This document shows positions 29,201-39,748 of a stretch of 64,000 bases of DNA, in pieces; positions within the stretch are counted from its first letter, which is position 1, and each line of letters begins with the position of its first letter. Position numbers and translations under genes: made by a program. The stretch is from JAJRVM01 sp963700515 (GTDB taxonomy: Bacteria > Planctomycetota > Planctomycetia > Pirellulales > Pirellulaceae): contig CAVOXY010000032.1 of the NCBI GenBank assembly GCA_963700515.1, positions 124,001 to 188,000 on the forward strand. Direction: 5' to 3'. The notes under the pieces are model-generated. The model saw only the letters and a program-made list of their open reading frames with translations. It had not been told where the DNA came from and did no database searches.

Positions 29201-29920
29201 AAGATCGTCCAGCAGCGGCTGTTGCAGGCCCGGGCGGTGTACGGGTTCTGGCCAGCCGCGTCCGAAGATGACGACATCGTGATTTTCGCCGACCAGGAGC
29301 GAACGGGCGAGCTAGGCACATTCCACACCTTGCGGCAGCAATGGGAGCGGAAGGGACAGGACGCGTTCCGAGCGCTGGCCGACTATGTGGCACCGCGCGA
29401 CAGCGGCCTGCACGATTATCTCGGCGGATTCGCCCTGACCGCCGGATTCGGCGCCGAGGAACTGGCCGCTCGCTACGAAGCGGACCACGACGACTACAAC
29501 TCCATCATGGTCAAGGCACTGGCGGATCGATTAGCCGAGGCGTTCGCGGAACTGCTACACAAGCGAGTGCGCCTTGAATGGGGATACGGTACGGATGAGC
29601 AGTTGTCTCCTGAGGATTTACTGGCCGAGCGTTATCGTGGAATTCGGCCCGCCCCCGGCTATCCTGCCCAGCCAGATCACACGGAGAAGTGTACGCTGTT
29701 CCGACTGCTGGATGCCGAGGCGCGGATCGGCGTACACCTGACCGAAACGCTCGCGATGCGGCCGGCGGCCAGCGTCTGTGGACTCTATTTCGCCCACCCA
29801 CAGGCCCGCTATTTCGCCATCGGCCGGTTGGCTCGCGACCAGGTGGCCCATTACGCGGCACGCAAAGGGATCAGCGTCGCCGAAGCCGAAAAATGGCTCG
29901 GGCCGAACCTGGGCTACTAA
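26222..29920 (+). CDS. metH: Cobalamin-dependent methionine synthase
   Basis: 1232 residues, full length and without frameshift. The homocysteine domain holds GINCALGPEQ (near 250) and VGGCCGTTPRYI (near 313), whose Cys residues bind zinc. The folate domain starts at FVMIGERNNVTGSRKFARLI (about 362). The B12 domain has DVHDIGKNIVG (about 766), with the His that ligates cobalt, and IGLSGLITPS. The C-terminal S-adenosylmethionine reactivation domain includes RPAPGYPAQPDHTEK. Converts homocysteine to methionine using methyl-tetrahydrofolate. No B12 or SAM riboswitch was recognised in the 280 bp upstream. Confidence 0.97.
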   Translation: MNSGQPKNKRVQLTNLLNQRILVLDGAMGTTVFAMGIDEASMRGARLAGHDKELRNFVDILCLTRPDAVTQIHRQYLEAGADIIETNTFGSSPIGMEEFQLPAEMVREINLAAAACARKAADEFTARTPDRPRFVAGSIGPTAKTASISSRVEDPGFRAVTFDQHVQSYYQQVSALVEGGVDLLFAETTFDTLNLKACLFAIERYFDDHGVRIPVMASVTITDQAGRTLSGQTIEAFWNSIAPYDLLAVGINCALGPEQMRPYLEELSRIAPLYVSCHPNAGLPNEFGGFDLSPRNMARTLREFIDNGWLNIVGGCCGTTPRYIEEIAQVVRGAPPRRIPQVERLTRLSGQEPLTFRPDTNFVMIGERNNVTGSRKFARLIREEKFDEAVAIGREQVAAGASIIDVNMDDALLDGEAMMTRFLNLIAAEPDISRVPIMIDSSRWSVLEAGLKCTQGKSIVNSISLKDGEEEFLRRARLIRRYGAAAVVMAFDEEGQAVEIDDKVRICQRAYQLLTEQLQFPPEDIIFDPNVLTVATGISEHDNYAVHFIEATRQIKRLFPAVKVSGGISNVSFSFRGNDVVREAMHSAFLYHAIGAGLDMGIVNASQLAVYEEIPRELLDRVEDVLWNRRGDATERLLEYAETVKGQEVRQKTEDLSWREENVARRLAHALIKGIDKFIEEDVEEVRQQYDRSLAIIEGPLMDGMKQVGDLFAAGKMFLPQVVKTARVMKKAVAYLLPFLEAEKEQWGEVARQTRGKIIMATVKGDVHDIGKNIVGVVLGCNNYEVVDLGVMVPCERILQTAAETGADIIGLSGLITPSLDEMAHVAGEMERLGMRLPLLIGGATTSERHTAVRIAPRYSGPTIHVRDASRCPGVVERLTSAEMRPGLLQENRDKQRQLVESFEKHHLTLVPIEEARQRRWQGTWDATTIATPSFLGPRVLDDFPLSEIVPYIDWSPFFMAWELKGKYPRIFEDPQVGTVARELYTHARQLLDKIVQQRLLQARAVYGFWPAASEDDDIVIFADQERTGELGTFHTLRQQWERKGQDAFRALADYVAPRDSGLHDYLGGFALTAGFGAEELAARYEADHDDYNSIMVKALADRLAEAFAELLHKRVRLEWGYGTDEQLSPEDLLAERYRGIRPAPGYPAQPDHTEKCTLFRLLDAEARIGVHLTETLAMRPAASVCGLYFAHPQARYFAIGRLARDQVAHYAARKGISVAEAEKWLGPNLGY

Positions 29921-30084
29921 AACCAAGTTGATCCACCGACCCCGCCCGTGAGAATCGCCAAGGCTCTGCCGCCACTTGCGTGATATTGGCGTGGTGGAGA
30001 AAGGGCGTCATGGAGTGGTCAGCGCCCATACATGCGTGATCGATCATCGAGCGGTGGCGGCGACCACCCGATCGCTCGTCCTGT

Positions 30085-30240
30085 CCTCTCCACCTCTCCA
30101 TCACTCCACTCATCTCCATCACTCCATCCTCCACCTCTCCACCTCTCCCATCACTCCAATCACTCCATCACTCCAATCCTCCATACTCCAATACTCCATC
30201 CCTCCATCCCTCCAATACTCCTCGCTCCTCCCCCCTGGCC
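30085..30240. repeat. CTCCAT-rich low-complexity tract
   Basis: A one-strand pyrimidine-rich tract built from imperfect CTCCAT, CACTCCAT and CCTCCA units. It fills much of the 443-bp gap between metH and thiC. No TPP riboswitch consensus (CTGAGA together with the downstream conserved arm) was found in the gap. No promoter was recognised with confidence. Confidence 0.8.
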
Positions 30241-30363
30241 CCGCGATTGACAAACATAGGTCGACCGGTAACATGATTCGGGGGTCGTTTTCATTCCTGT
30301 GGCAGACTTCGTGTTCCCGTTGCCCTGCGACGGGCCACGCCTGATAGATCGGAGAAGAAACTC

Positions 30364-31837
30364 ATGTCGATGACGCAGATTGAAGCGGCGCGCGCGGGCA
30401 CGATCACGCCGGAAATGGAAATCGTGGCTGCGGACGAGCATTTTGAGGCGGAGTTCATTCGGCAGGAGGTGGCGGCAGGTCGGCTCGTGATCCCGGCCAA
30501 CAAGGTCCATTTGGCAGGCAGGCTGCGAACCGATGGGGATCGGCATGAGTCTGCGATGCAAGATCAACGCCAACATCGGCAATTCGGCGGTGACGGGCGA
30601 CGAATCGATCGAGATGGAGAAGCTGCACACGGCCGTCCATTTCGGGTCCGACACGGTCATGGACCTGTCGACGGGCAAGGACATTGATCGCATTCGCAAA
30701 ACGATTATCGACCATTCTCCGGTCCCGCTGGGGACCGTGCCGATTTACCAGATGCTGGAAGAACTTGGGGGTGACATTGAGGACATGCAGCCTCAGCACT
30801 TCCTGGACATGGTCGAGCATCAGGCCAAGCAGGGCGTGGACTACATGACGGTCCATTGTGGCGTGTTACTGGAGCACCTGCACCTGACCACCAATCGCGT
30901 GACCGGGATCGTCAGTCGCGGCGGTTCGTTGATTGCCAAGTGGATGATGGCTCACCGCCAACAGAATCCGCTCTACACTCACTTCGAGGACCTGTGTGCG
31001 ATCATGCGCGAGTATGACGTAACCTGGAGCCTCGGTGACGGCATGCGTCCGGGGTCGATCGCCGACGCCAGTGATGCGGCTCAGTTCGCGGAACTTGAGG
31101 TGTTGGGGGAATTGGTCCAGCGTAGTTGGGCGGCCGGCACGCAGGTCATGGTGGAAGGTCCGGGACACATCCCGATGGATCAGATCGAGATGAACATCAC
31201 GAAGCAGATCGAGATCTGCCAGGGCGCTCCGTTCTATGTGCTCGGTCCGCTGATCACCGACATTGCCCCGGGTTACGACCACATCACCAGTGCGATTGGA
31301 GCTGCGATGGCCGGCTGGTACGGCGCCGCCATGCTCTGCTACGTCACGCCGAAGGAGCATCTTGGCCTGCCCAATAATGACGACGTGCGTCAAGGCGTCA
31401 TCGCCTACAAGATTGCGGCCCACGGAGCGGATGTGGCTCGCAAACGCCCGCACGTGCAGGATCGCGACAATGCCTTGAGCAAGGCTCGGTTCGAGTTCGA
31501 CTGGGAAGAGCAGTTCCGCCTCTCGCTCGATCCCGAAACAGCTCGTACCTACCATGACGAAACGCTCCCTCAAGACACGTTCAAGAGCGCTCATTTCTGC
31601 AGCATGTGCGGGCCCAAGTACTGCTCGATGAAAATCACCGAGGACATTCGCAAGATGGCTGATGCCGAGGAGCTGGTCGAGTTGCGCCCGCGCCGCTCGA
31701 ATAGCCGGGCGCCGCGTTCCAAGATCAGCGGCCAATCGTCCAAGGATCGTGGCAGCATAACTTCGATAATTGATGTTCGGATAATTTCTTCCCGCCTTCC
31801 GCTTCCGCTGAGCTTGTCCCAGCGGAGCGACAACTGA
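30364..31837 (+). CDS. thiC: Phosphomethylpyrimidine synthase, one frameshift
   Basis: Start ATG 30364 (MSMTQIEAARAGTITPEME). An extra base near 30530 breaks LRPMGIGM; the rest reads KINANIGNSAVTGDE, MDLSTGKDIDRIR, SLGDGMRPGSIADA and VMVEGPGHIP, all classical ThiC segments. FCSMCGPKYCSM near the end is the CxxCxxxxC motif that binds the catalytic 4Fe-4S cluster for radical-SAM chemistry. Converts aminoimidazole ribotide to HMP phosphate for thiamine. The last about 50 residues after VELRPR look non-homologous and may result from another shift near the end. Confidence 0.92.
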
Positions 31838-31928
31838 TCTGCTACCGCATAACCTCGGCCCCCGAACTTCCCTGCCAACTCGTTTCGCGAGTCGGCAGGG
31901 AAATTGGAAGGGGTTTTCGCCCTCACCG

Positions 31929-31974
31929 GTAGCTGGCCAGTTGTGATTCCAACCGGGGCAAGTCCGACGGAAAC
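31929..31974 (+). repeat. Single family B element (GTAGCTGGCCAG type)
   Basis: GTAGCTGGCCAGTTGTGATT, then a weak TTCC/GGAA-closed stem and GGAAAC, the same order as the minus strand of the 65-bp array and of 45046-45171. The internal stem is imperfect here. It lies in the 424-bp gap between thiC and the MFS gene, where no other feature or convincing gene is seen. Confidence 0.65.
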
Positions 31975-32261
31975 TGGAAACAGCGTCGTTGATTTCCCCT
32001 CACACCTCACCATCTCCTGGATCCCGGCTGCGGCACGCTCCGGGAGTGGGAACAACACTTCCACCAGGGGCGTGAACGCATTCATCGAGCCAGCCAAGCA
32101 CGGGTGGCAGGGGCTGGCAGAGCCAACCGTTATGGAGCCAACGGCAACAGCACCGCGGGAAATGGATGGTAGATACAAGCTGCTGCACTGGCAGCGCTCA
32201 ATGGGGTCCGAGCAGAGTCACCTTGTTGGTTTGCTGGCCAATCGGCCATAATAGGGCCATC

Positions 32262-33695
32262 ATGAACACGGATGACTCCCCCAGTGACCCATGGCAGGCA
32301 GCTTACCAACCGCCCGCGAGCGCTGACAGCGACGTGGCGTTCGGCGCGGCAGCGGGCCCTCGTATCGATGTGGCGTCGCTGCCACCGCTCTATGAGGACC
32401 GTTCATTTTGGGGCATGACGGTCACTCAGTTTCTGGGGGCCTTCAACGACAATCTGTTCAAGCAACTAATTTTGTTGCTGGCGCTGAAAGTGGCGGATCG
32501 CGATCTGCAGTGGACGGCGATGTTTGTCTTTTCCGCTCCCTTCGTGCTCTTTTCAGGATATGCCGGCTACCTGGCCGATCGCCACAGCAAGCAGCGCATC
32601 ATTGTCCTCTCGAAAGCGGCTGAGATCGTGGCGATGCTGCTGGGCCTGATCGCGTTTCTGACGTTCGGGATCGGCGGTTTTCCCGGTCTGTTGGTCGTGC
32701 TGTTCCTGATGGGGACGCAGAGCGCGTTTTTTGGACCGGGCAAGTATGGCATACTTCCCGAGATGTTGCGTCCCGGTGACTTGCCGCGAGCCAACGGTGT
32801 CATCTCGATGACCACCTTTCTGGCGATCATTTTCGGGTCGGTGGCCGCCGGTTTTCTGCTGGACATGGCCGTGACAAAGGGGACGCCCGTCGCCGCGACG
32901 GCGCACCGACTCTGGATCGGCTCGTTCGTCTGCGTGGGGATCGCGGTGGTGGGTACCGTCACGTCCTTGCTCGTGCGCTGGGTACCGGCGGCCGTCCCGA
33001 AACTGAGATTTGCCTTGTCCGCCTTGACCGTCCCGCCCGAAACGCGGGAGATGCTGCGGCACGACCGGCCGCTGTGGGGAGCCCTGGCGGCGTCGAGCAT
33101 TTTCTGGCTCGTTGCCGGAGTGGCCAATCAGGCGGTTAATTCATTGGGAGTGAACCAACTCCAGCTCAGCGGTTCGATGACCAGTATCCTGCTAGGCTGC
33201 ATTGCCATCGGCATTGCCTTGGGTTCCGTGCTGGCGGGTCGCCTGTCGCACGGCCGCGTCGACTTTGGTGTCATGCGAATAGGCGGTTGGGGACTGACCG
33301 GCAGTCTCTTGCTGTTGTCGCTGCCCGGCCCCACCAACGGTCATCTGCTCGGCTTCGCCGGTTCCTGCGCGGGGCTGATCGTCCTGGGGATCTGTGCCGG
33401 CATGTACGCCATACCGCTGCAGGTCTTCATGCAATCGCGTCCCCCTGAAGATCAGAAAGGACGCATGATTGCGGTCATGAACCAGGCCAATTTCACGGGG
33501 ATTATGCTCTCCGCGTTCGTCTATTGGGCCTTTGATCGGATCGTGACCAACATGCCCTGGCCGATTACCGGCGACTACCAGATACGGAGCCCGATTTTTG
33601 CCATGACGGCGCTGGTTATGCTCCCGGCAGTGGTCTTCTACCGGCCGGACAAACAGGCAATACTTGAGGATGCATCCCGGAAACCAGAACCCTAA
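32262..33695 (+). CDS. MFS transporter (lysophospholipid transporter-like)
   Basis: 477 residues from ATG 32262. A 45-residue hydrophilic N-terminus is followed by FWGMTVTQFLGAFNDNLFKQ, the signature of LplT/Aas-type MFS proteins, and GYLADRHSKQRIIVLSKAAE, the cytoplasmic loop 2-3 motif. About twelve hydrophobic helices follow. Members flip lysophospholipids or are fused to acyltransferases; here no acyltransferase domain is attached. The substrate is inferred from family only. Confidence 0.8.
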   Translation: MNTDDSPSDPWQAAYQPPASADSDVAFGAAAGPRIDVASLPPLYEDRSFWGMTVTQFLGAFNDNLFKQLILLLALKVADRDLQWTAMFVFSAPFVLFSGYAGYLADRHSKQRIIVLSKAAEIVAMLLGLIAFLTFGIGGFPGLLVVLFLMGTQSAFFGPGKYGILPEMLRPGDLPRANGVISMTTFLAIIFGSVAAGFLLDMAVTKGTPVAATAHRLWIGSFVCVGIAVVGTVTSLLVRWVPAAVPKLRFALSALTVPPETREMLRHDRPLWGALAASSIFWLVAGVANQAVNSLGVNQLQLSGSMTSILLGCIAIGIALGSVLAGRLSHGRVDFGVMRIGGWGLTGSLLLLSLPGPTNGHLLGFAGSCAGLIVLGICAGMYAIPLQVFMQSRPPEDQKGRMIAVMNQANFTGIMLSAFVYWAFDRIVTNMPWPITGDYQIRSPIFAMTALVMLPAVVFYRPDKQAILEDASRKPEP

Positions 33696-33712
33696 GCCGC
33701 CACGCGGGGTTG

Positions 33713-33853
33713 CGGGTGGCTCGTAAGGCACTCGGCTGCCACCCGTGCTGAGATCGGTCTGGCAGGGAACCAGACACCAGTAGTCCATGGTGAAGAATCG
33801 AGGGTGTCCGCGAATCGGGCGGGCGAGGCTCCTGCCGAGCGGCGTGGCGGACA
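33713..33853. repeat. Cluster of three stem-loops after the MFS gene
   Basis: CGGGTGGC/GCCACCCG (33713-33745), GTCTGG/CCAGAC (33757-33775) and TGTCCGC/GCGGACA (33805-33853) follow each other within the gap before the SIS gene. They could form a bidirectional terminator region or a composite repeat. No GTAG stands at their feet, so they are not placed in families A or B. Confidence 0.5.
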
Positions 33854-33912
33854 GCAACGGGAACATGACGGTCCGAAACCACCGATGATCGAATTAATGG
33901 GGAGTGATGAGT

Positions 33913-34524
33913 ATGTTGGGAATTGAGCTGGCGACAGATGCTTATCTGAAACGATTGCAGGATGAAATCGCACGTGTCGACCAGCAGGCCCTGGCTCGCT
34001 GGGCTGATCTGATCTACAGCGCTTGGGAGAACGGCAACTACGTTTTCATCATGGGCAATGGCGGATCGGGTACGACAGCCAGTCACATGTGCGAAGACCT
34101 GGGCAAGAGCACGCTACCGGAAAGTCTGCTCCATGATGAAAGCCGCCGGCGTTTGAAAGTGCTGAGCCTGACCGACAATGTCGGCTGGATTATGGCGGTG
34201 GGCAACGATTTATCGTACGACCAGATTTTCGTGCAACAACTGATGAACTTTGGTGGTGCCGGCGACGTCGTGATTGCCATCAGTGGCTCGGGCAATAGCC
34301 CCAACGTGCTGAACGCCGTCGACTGGGCGAATCGCCACGACCTGCTCACGTTCGGCTTGACCGGCTACAACGGCGGCAAATTGAAAGAGGTGCAGCGGGA
34401 CGGACTGCATGTTGCCTTGGATGACATGGGGATGGTCGAGAGCATACATCTCTGCCTGTTCCACTGGGTGCTGAACGACGTCCATGCACGCATCAATCAC
34501 GCGGGCCGTTATGCGGCAGCTTGA
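33913..34524 (+). CDS. SIS-domain sugar isomerase (phosphoheptose isomerase-like)
   Basis: 203 residues; ATG 33913 is chosen because GGGGAG ends about eight bases upstream, while GTG 33904 and ATG 33907 are too close. FIMGNGGSGTTASHMCEDLG and VIAISGSGNSPNVLNAVDWA are the phosphosugar-binding loops of GmhA/SIS proteins, and the active-site Glu/His region is near MVESIHLCLFH. GmhA makes heptose-7-phosphate for LPS heptose. The next gene, a sugar kinase, starts 32 bp downstream, suggesting a joint sugar-phosphate or nucleotide-heptose function. Confidence 0.8.
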   Translation: MLGIELATDAYLKRLQDEIARVDQQALARWADLIYSAWENGNYVFIMGNGGSGTTASHMCEDLGKSTLPESLLHDESRRRLKVLSLTDNVGWIMAVGNDLSYDQIFVQQLMNFGGAGDVVIAISGSGNSPNVLNAVDWANRHDLLTFGLTGYNGGKLKEVQRDGLHVALDDMGMVESIHLCLFHWVLNDVHARINHAGRYAAA

Positions 34525-34555
34525 AGAGGATGCCGGTTCTGATGAGGGCCCGCCC

Positions 34556-35585
34556 ATGTTCCTCGGGATCGAGATCGGTGGCACGAAATTGCAGCTGGGT
34601 GTTGGCGACGGCAAGTCGTCTGAGTTGATCGAGTTGGCGCGGGCCGACATCCTGCCCGAAAATGGGGCGGCGGGCATCCTGCAGCAAATCAAGCAACTGG
34701 GGGCCGCCCTGGTCGCAGCGCACCCGGTACAGCGGATCGGTATCGGCTTTGGTGGACCGGTCGATACCAGCCAGGGCCGGGTGATCACGAGTCATCAGAT
34801 TAACGGCTGGGACAACTTTCACCTGGTCGACTGGTGCCACGAAACCTTCGCTCTTCCCGTGACATTGGGCAATGATTGCGACTCGGCGACGCTGGCCGAA
34901 GCACGATTCGGGGCCGGGCGGGGGCGACGCAGTGTCTTCTACGTGACGGTGGGAACCGGTGTGGGTGGTGGGTTCTCGCTGCACGGCACGACTGCTGGGC
35001 GAAGGCCGTCCGGCGGCCAGTGAAATCGGTCATCTACGACCGGGATTGCATGCCGATGAGCCCGATGCGACGGTCGAGTCGTTGGCCAGCGGCTGGGGGA
35101 TCTCCGCGGCCGCTCAGCAGCGCATTTCCGGGCAGATCATGCGTCCCTTCCAGACATTCCATGCCAGTGACCAGACGCTGGACGGGATCGAGCTGCGGAG
35201 GAAACTGGCCAACGCCCGTGAAGCCGACCAGGAGTTCGTGGCCAACCTGTTGGATCGCTGCCACGGCAATGTCGACCAGATTACCGCTCGCCTGGTGGCC
35301 CAAGCGGCCGAGGAGGGCAACCTGCTCGCGCAGTCCATACTCGCACACGCCTGCCAGGTGCTGGGCTGGGCCATTGCTCAAGTCATTACGCTCCTCGCGC
35401 CGGAAGTGATCGTCATCGGCGGTGGCGTCTCCTTGATGGGCCAGCAGCTCTTTTTTGCCCCGGTGCGGCGCGAGGTAGCCCGCTATGTGTTCCCTCCCTT
35501 GGTCGGCAGCTACGCCATCGAACCCGCCGCGCTGGGCGAGAGCGTCGTCGTCCAAGGCGCCGTCCTGCTGGCCGCTCAGCAGTAG
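34556..35585 (+). CDS. ROK family sugar kinase, one frameshift
   Basis: ATG 34556 after GAGGG; ATG 34511 overlaps the SIS gene. FLGIEIGGTKLQLGVGDG is the phosphate-1 motif, IGFGGPVDTSQG and LGNDCDSATLAEARFG are ROK signatures, and VTVGTGVGGG is the phosphate-2 loop. An extra base near 34990 moves the frame; the remainder runs from GEGRPAASEIGHL to VIVIGGGVSLMG and ends at 35585. The zinc-type CxCGxxGCxE segment of many ROK proteins is absent; HLRPGLHADEPD stands in its place. Likely phosphorylates a hexose or heptose. Confidence 0.8.
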
Positions 35586-35660
35586 CAAACCTGGGCCAAC
35601 AGGCTGCGCTATGGACGTGTTCACAGTACTGGAAGTGTCGCGCGGGCGACGCGAGGAGCC

Positions 35661-38251
35661 GTGAAAACCATGTTCTTGCCGACTCGTTCTTCGCCACTTG
35701 TATCGGCAGTGACTGGCCTGCTCATGCTCCTCGCTGCCCCGGCAGTTTGTCGATCGGACTCGCACCTGGACGATCTGCTCAACGCCTACCGCGTCTATGG
35801 TCTGCCGCTGCCGCCCAGTGATGCGCAGTTGGCGACGGTCGAAAACACAACGATCGTATTCATGAATTTTGTGCGCCAGCACACGTATTATCTGGTACTG
35901 GCGACCGAAGAAGCTCACAACGCGAAACCGGCGTCCATTCTGGCAGGCGTGCGTGAGTTCGATGTGACCACCAACCAGCACCTGCGCGTGGTGCCGTCCA
36001 GCGTGGAGAGCTTTGATGGTACGGAAACATTCGAACCGCGTGACTGGTATCATCGTTTTCCAACGTTTCCGGATTTGGCATTGGCGGTACAGTGCCAATC
36101 GCTGGGCTGGAGCGAACTCGCTCAGATGGCACTCGCACGGTCCCGTCAGCGATCGGGCGGCCACACAGAAGTTGACTGCCGCCCTTACGATGACCGGGAC
36201 GCACTGGCTCGCCTGGCCTGGAATCATTACTGCGACCAGTTCTCCTGGTCGACGGCCGCCCGGCGGCCGATAATCTTGACTCGCATGAAGCAACTGGTCG
36301 ATAGCCGCGCAGTTGTCAACACACTTCTCACTCGTACTCTCGTCACCGACATCGAGGAGACACTCTGCCCGCGCGATGTCGCGCCGGGTAGCCTGGAGGC
36401 GGCCATCGAGGGATTGCTGGAACTGGACGCCAGCGCTGATGAAATTCAAATGGAGGCACGTAACGACGCGCTATCGCTGGACGCGTTTGTGAGGTCAAAT
36501 CCACACTGTCGCCAGCTCCGTGATGCCGGCTCGGCAGCTCTTCCAGTTCTCCGTGCTCACCTCGACGATTTTCGAGTGACACGAGCGATCGAGCGCCAAT
36601 TCGGTAATGGCTATACGTGGCACATCCGTATCGCGGACATCATGGCTGAATTGCTGATCGACCTTGCCGCACCGCCTACGGAGAGTCGTTCCTGGCGAGC
36701 TAGTGATCCAGCATCCAATCCGCTCGCCTATGATTTCCTGCTACTCGAGGGACGAGGTCGCAGACTGGACCAGGCAAGTGTGGCTCACTGGTGGGAACAC
36801 AGAAACGAACGCCAACAACCTGAGCAACTTCCCCCTTCAACAACTGGCAAGACCTCCGTGGCCAAGAGCAAGCCCAAGGGCTTGCCGCGTGATGACCAAC
36901 CGAACCGGCCGGATCCGGAGGTTCTCAGCGGTGCCATCAGGGCGGGTGATCTGGCGGAGGTGAAGCGACTCGTAGACCGGTTTCCCTCCCTGGTAGCGAG
37001 ATCGGAAGGTAATGGGTCGTATCCCCTCGATCGAGCCGTGCGCGAGAACCAGGTCGAGATCGCGAAATTCCTGATTGACAACCAAGCGGAAGTGGAATCT
37101 GAAATTACGAGAGGGGTACGGTTGCCGCCGATCTTCCATGCCAGATCGGGTGAGATGGCACGCCTGCTCCTGGATCACGGCGTACGATGGGATCTGACCG
37201 ACCCCACGTCGCGGAAGACGCCACTCCAGTTGGCCGCCGCGGACGGTGCGTTCGAGGTAGTGCACGTTTTGATGGAAGCCGGAGCACCGTTGGATTTCGA
37301 TTCAGCAGTGCGGCTCGGCTGGACAGATGAGGTGAAGCATTTCCTGCATGATCGCCCGTGGCTCGCCAAGCGTCCCAGAATGCCACTCCACACTGCGATT
37401 TGGCACGGTAATCGAGAACTTGTGGCGTTACTATTGAAATACGGTGCGGACCCAAACGCTGATTTCGAGTTCACAAACGTGGCCGGTCCATGTACCCCCA
37501 TGACGGAAGCTGTCACGTCCGGTGACTACGAGGTCACCGAGATGCTGCTGGATCATCGCGCGTATCCCAACGTCAGCGGCGGACGCAATCACGACAATCT
37601 ACTCAACTACGCACTCGCCTATCTGGAACCCCGGTTCACGCAGATCATGCTGGCTCACGGAGCCGACGTCTACGGTCTGGGCACTTCGCGGCGGCGGTCT
37701 GAGATGCCCGTGCATGTCGCGGCGAGCTTGGGTGGAACGATGTCGGCAGGGCTGGTCCAGCGTTGGGGGCAACCGCAAGGAGTGCGGCACGACGAGGATG
37801 AGGTAGTCGAAAAAATGCAGCTGTTGATCGCCGCTGGCGCCGATCCAAATACGATCAGAGCCGACGGCGCGACTCCGCTTCTGCTGCAGCCGCCCTGACG
37901 GGACATCGGAGACTCTGTGACGTGTTGATTGGGGCCGGGGCAAAACTGGACCTCTATTCCGCGTGTGTTTTAGGGGAGAAGTCCGTGGTTGAGCGAGTTC
38001 TCAGGGACTCGCCGGACTTGCTTCGGGCAGAGACGCATCCGCTGCATCGACCGCCTCTTCATTTTGCCGCACAAGGGGCAAGTGCCGATATCGCTGGCCT
38101 GCTGCTGCGGCACGGTGTCGACGTGAATGCCCGTAATCTGCGCAACGAGACGCCCTTGAAAGTGGCGGTGTCTTCACGGTACCACACGTTCATCGTGTCC
38201 GAGACTCCTTCGCTCATCGACCTATTAGCAGACCACGGCGGCGTACGATGA
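35661..38251 (+). CDS. Exported ankyrin-repeat protein, one frameshift
   Basis: GTG 35661 (or ATG 35670) follows GAGGAG. A signal peptide (VTGLLMLLAAPAVCRS) is followed by about 380 residues with no recognised domain but resembling planctomycete proteins of unknown function. From about residue 420 ankyrin repeats begin (LSGAIRAGDLAEVKRLVDRF, KTPLQLAAADGAFEVVHVLM, RMPLHTAIWHGNRELVALLL). A missing base near 37880 ends the frame at 37898; the next frame continues with PLHFAAQGASADIAGLLLRH to 38251. Ankyrins mediate protein contacts; the partner is unknown. About 860 residues overall. Confidence 0.75.
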
Positions 38252-38545
38252 GCCACAGCAGTCAACGTACTGGTCGGTGCACTTCCGTTGCTGACTTGGG
38301 CGACCGGAACGATTAGGAAGTGCGGAATCGGAATTGCACCTTTCACGCGGTTTCTCGTTGCACATTCTGCCATCCCGATTCGTTCCCCATCGAGTAGTCG
38401 CTGCCAGAAACCTGCCTGCACTGTGCGATTACGTTACCGAGTAACACTCTAACTGGCCCAACATCCGCGTAGATACCGTTGGCAAAGGGGGACAGTTCAC
38501 GCTGAGTTGAGTAAAGTTGTGCGCGAGTTCAGCGGAGGGGGAGGG

Positions 38546-38585
38546 GAGTAAGAGTAAGAGTAAGAGTAAGAGTAAGAGTAAGAGT
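38546..38585. repeat. 6-mer microsatellite (GAGTAA)n
   Basis: Six to seven units of GAGTAA in the 422-bp gap between the ankyrin and nitrilase-family genes. The 6-mer period would shift any overlapping frame by whole codons, so phase variation is not expected. No gene is seen in the remainder of 38252-38673. Confidence 0.85.
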
Positions 38586-38673
38586 GCACCGTTACCGAGC
38601 CCTGCACGGTCGGAACTCCGTGAACGGTTACGCAGTTCATAACAACGCCCCCCAATCGGCGATCTGCGAGCCG

Positions 38674-39595
38674 TCAATTCGGTTTGACGATCTCCTGATA
38701 GAGTGCCGGTCGGCGCTGTTGCACATTGCGGCTGAATTGGCGCGCTTTGCGGATCTTTTGCAGATGGACCGTGGCCGTCAGATAGCACTCTTTTGCCTCG
38801 GCACATTGCGCCAGGATTTCGCTCGGCCACTGCGCGATCATGGTGCCCGCTCCGTATGCCTGGTTGGTGGCCACAATCGCGACTTCGTTCTGGAACGCAG
38901 CTGAACGGACGACAAAATCCTCCACCGTGCCACGGCGACCATTGATCCACACCAACAGCTCGGCCCCCTTGAGCGACAGAATGCGAAAGGATTCGGGAAA
39001 CCAACCGTCGTAGCAGGTGAGAATGCCGACGCGGCCAAAATCGAGATCAAAGACAGGGAAGTCGTCACCTCGCTCCATGAGCCATTCCGGGTCGTTGGTC
39101 AGGAACCAGTCCGTGTCTTTGCCCGCGGGCGGATGGGACCAGGGGGGCTCGCCGTCGTAGCGGTCGACGGCCGCATGGACCTTGTGATATTTCCCAGCAA
39201 TCTTTCCCGAGCGATCAAACAGCAGGGCCGTGTTGGCGAAAGACAAGTCGCCGTAGACCTCCCAGCAGCCGACAATCACATAGATGTGATGAGCAGCAGC
39301 GGCTTGGGCAATCCGTTGGGTCTGTGGGCCAGGAACCGTAATGCGTCCCAAAAGGTATTCCGGGAACACCACCAGCTGAGCCTGGTCGGACGCCGCTTTC
39401 TCGATGTAGCGAATCACGCTGGAAACCGGATCCAGATCCTGCCGTGGCAGATCGGTTTTGTCGTAACCGAGCAACTGGACTGCCGCAATCTTGACCTGGC
39501 TGGGCGGCTGCTTTCCCGCGGGTTCTTCCGCCGAGAGCCAGAGAGGTACGAGAACCGTTGCTCAGCACGGCCGTGGCAAAACGCATCAACATCAT
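38674..39595 (-). CDS. Exported carbon-nitrogen hydrolase (nitrilase superfamily)
   Basis: The start lies at ATG 39595 after AAAGGAG and gives a signal peptide (MMLMRFATAVL, then TVLVPLWLSAEEP in the next frame) interrupted by a one-base shift near 39565. The long frame begins at MLGYDKTDLP. Catalytic triad residues are visible: Glu in VVFPEYLLG, Lys in GKYHKVH, Cys in ILTCYDGWFPE. Closing segments are WINGRRGTVEDFVVRSAAF and IVATNQAYGAG. Members hydrolyse amides, nitriles or carbamoyl groups. Periplasmic location is inferred from the signal sequence; the substrate is unknown. Confidence 0.8.
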
Positions 39596-39678
39596 CTGTA
39601 ACTCCTTTCGGGAATGAAGAGTGAGGCTTGTAGCCTGAGACTTATTGCGGTCGGACGACAAGGCAAACTGGCAACAGC

Positions 39679-39748
39679 GCACTCCGCATTCCGCACTCCG
39701 CATTCCGCATTCCGCATTCCGCATCCGCTCCGCCCTCCGCATTCCGCC
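39679..39748. repeat. 7-mer microsatellite (CCGCATT)n
   Basis: Imperfect units of CCGCATT and CCGCACT upstream of the nitrilase-family gene. Together with the TTGGTCA and AAGTGAC arrays it shows a preference for 7-bp repeat units in this genome. Nothing else is recognised from 39600 to 40245. Confidence 0.8.

Noticed and set aside
29921..30363. TPP riboswitch before thiC, or B12/SAM riboswitch before metH
   Set aside because: The conserved cores were looked for and not found; the thiC gap is mainly a CTCCAT tract.
31904..32251. 115-residue ORF before the MFS gene
   Set aside because: Its N-terminal part is the family B element and no conserved feature follows.
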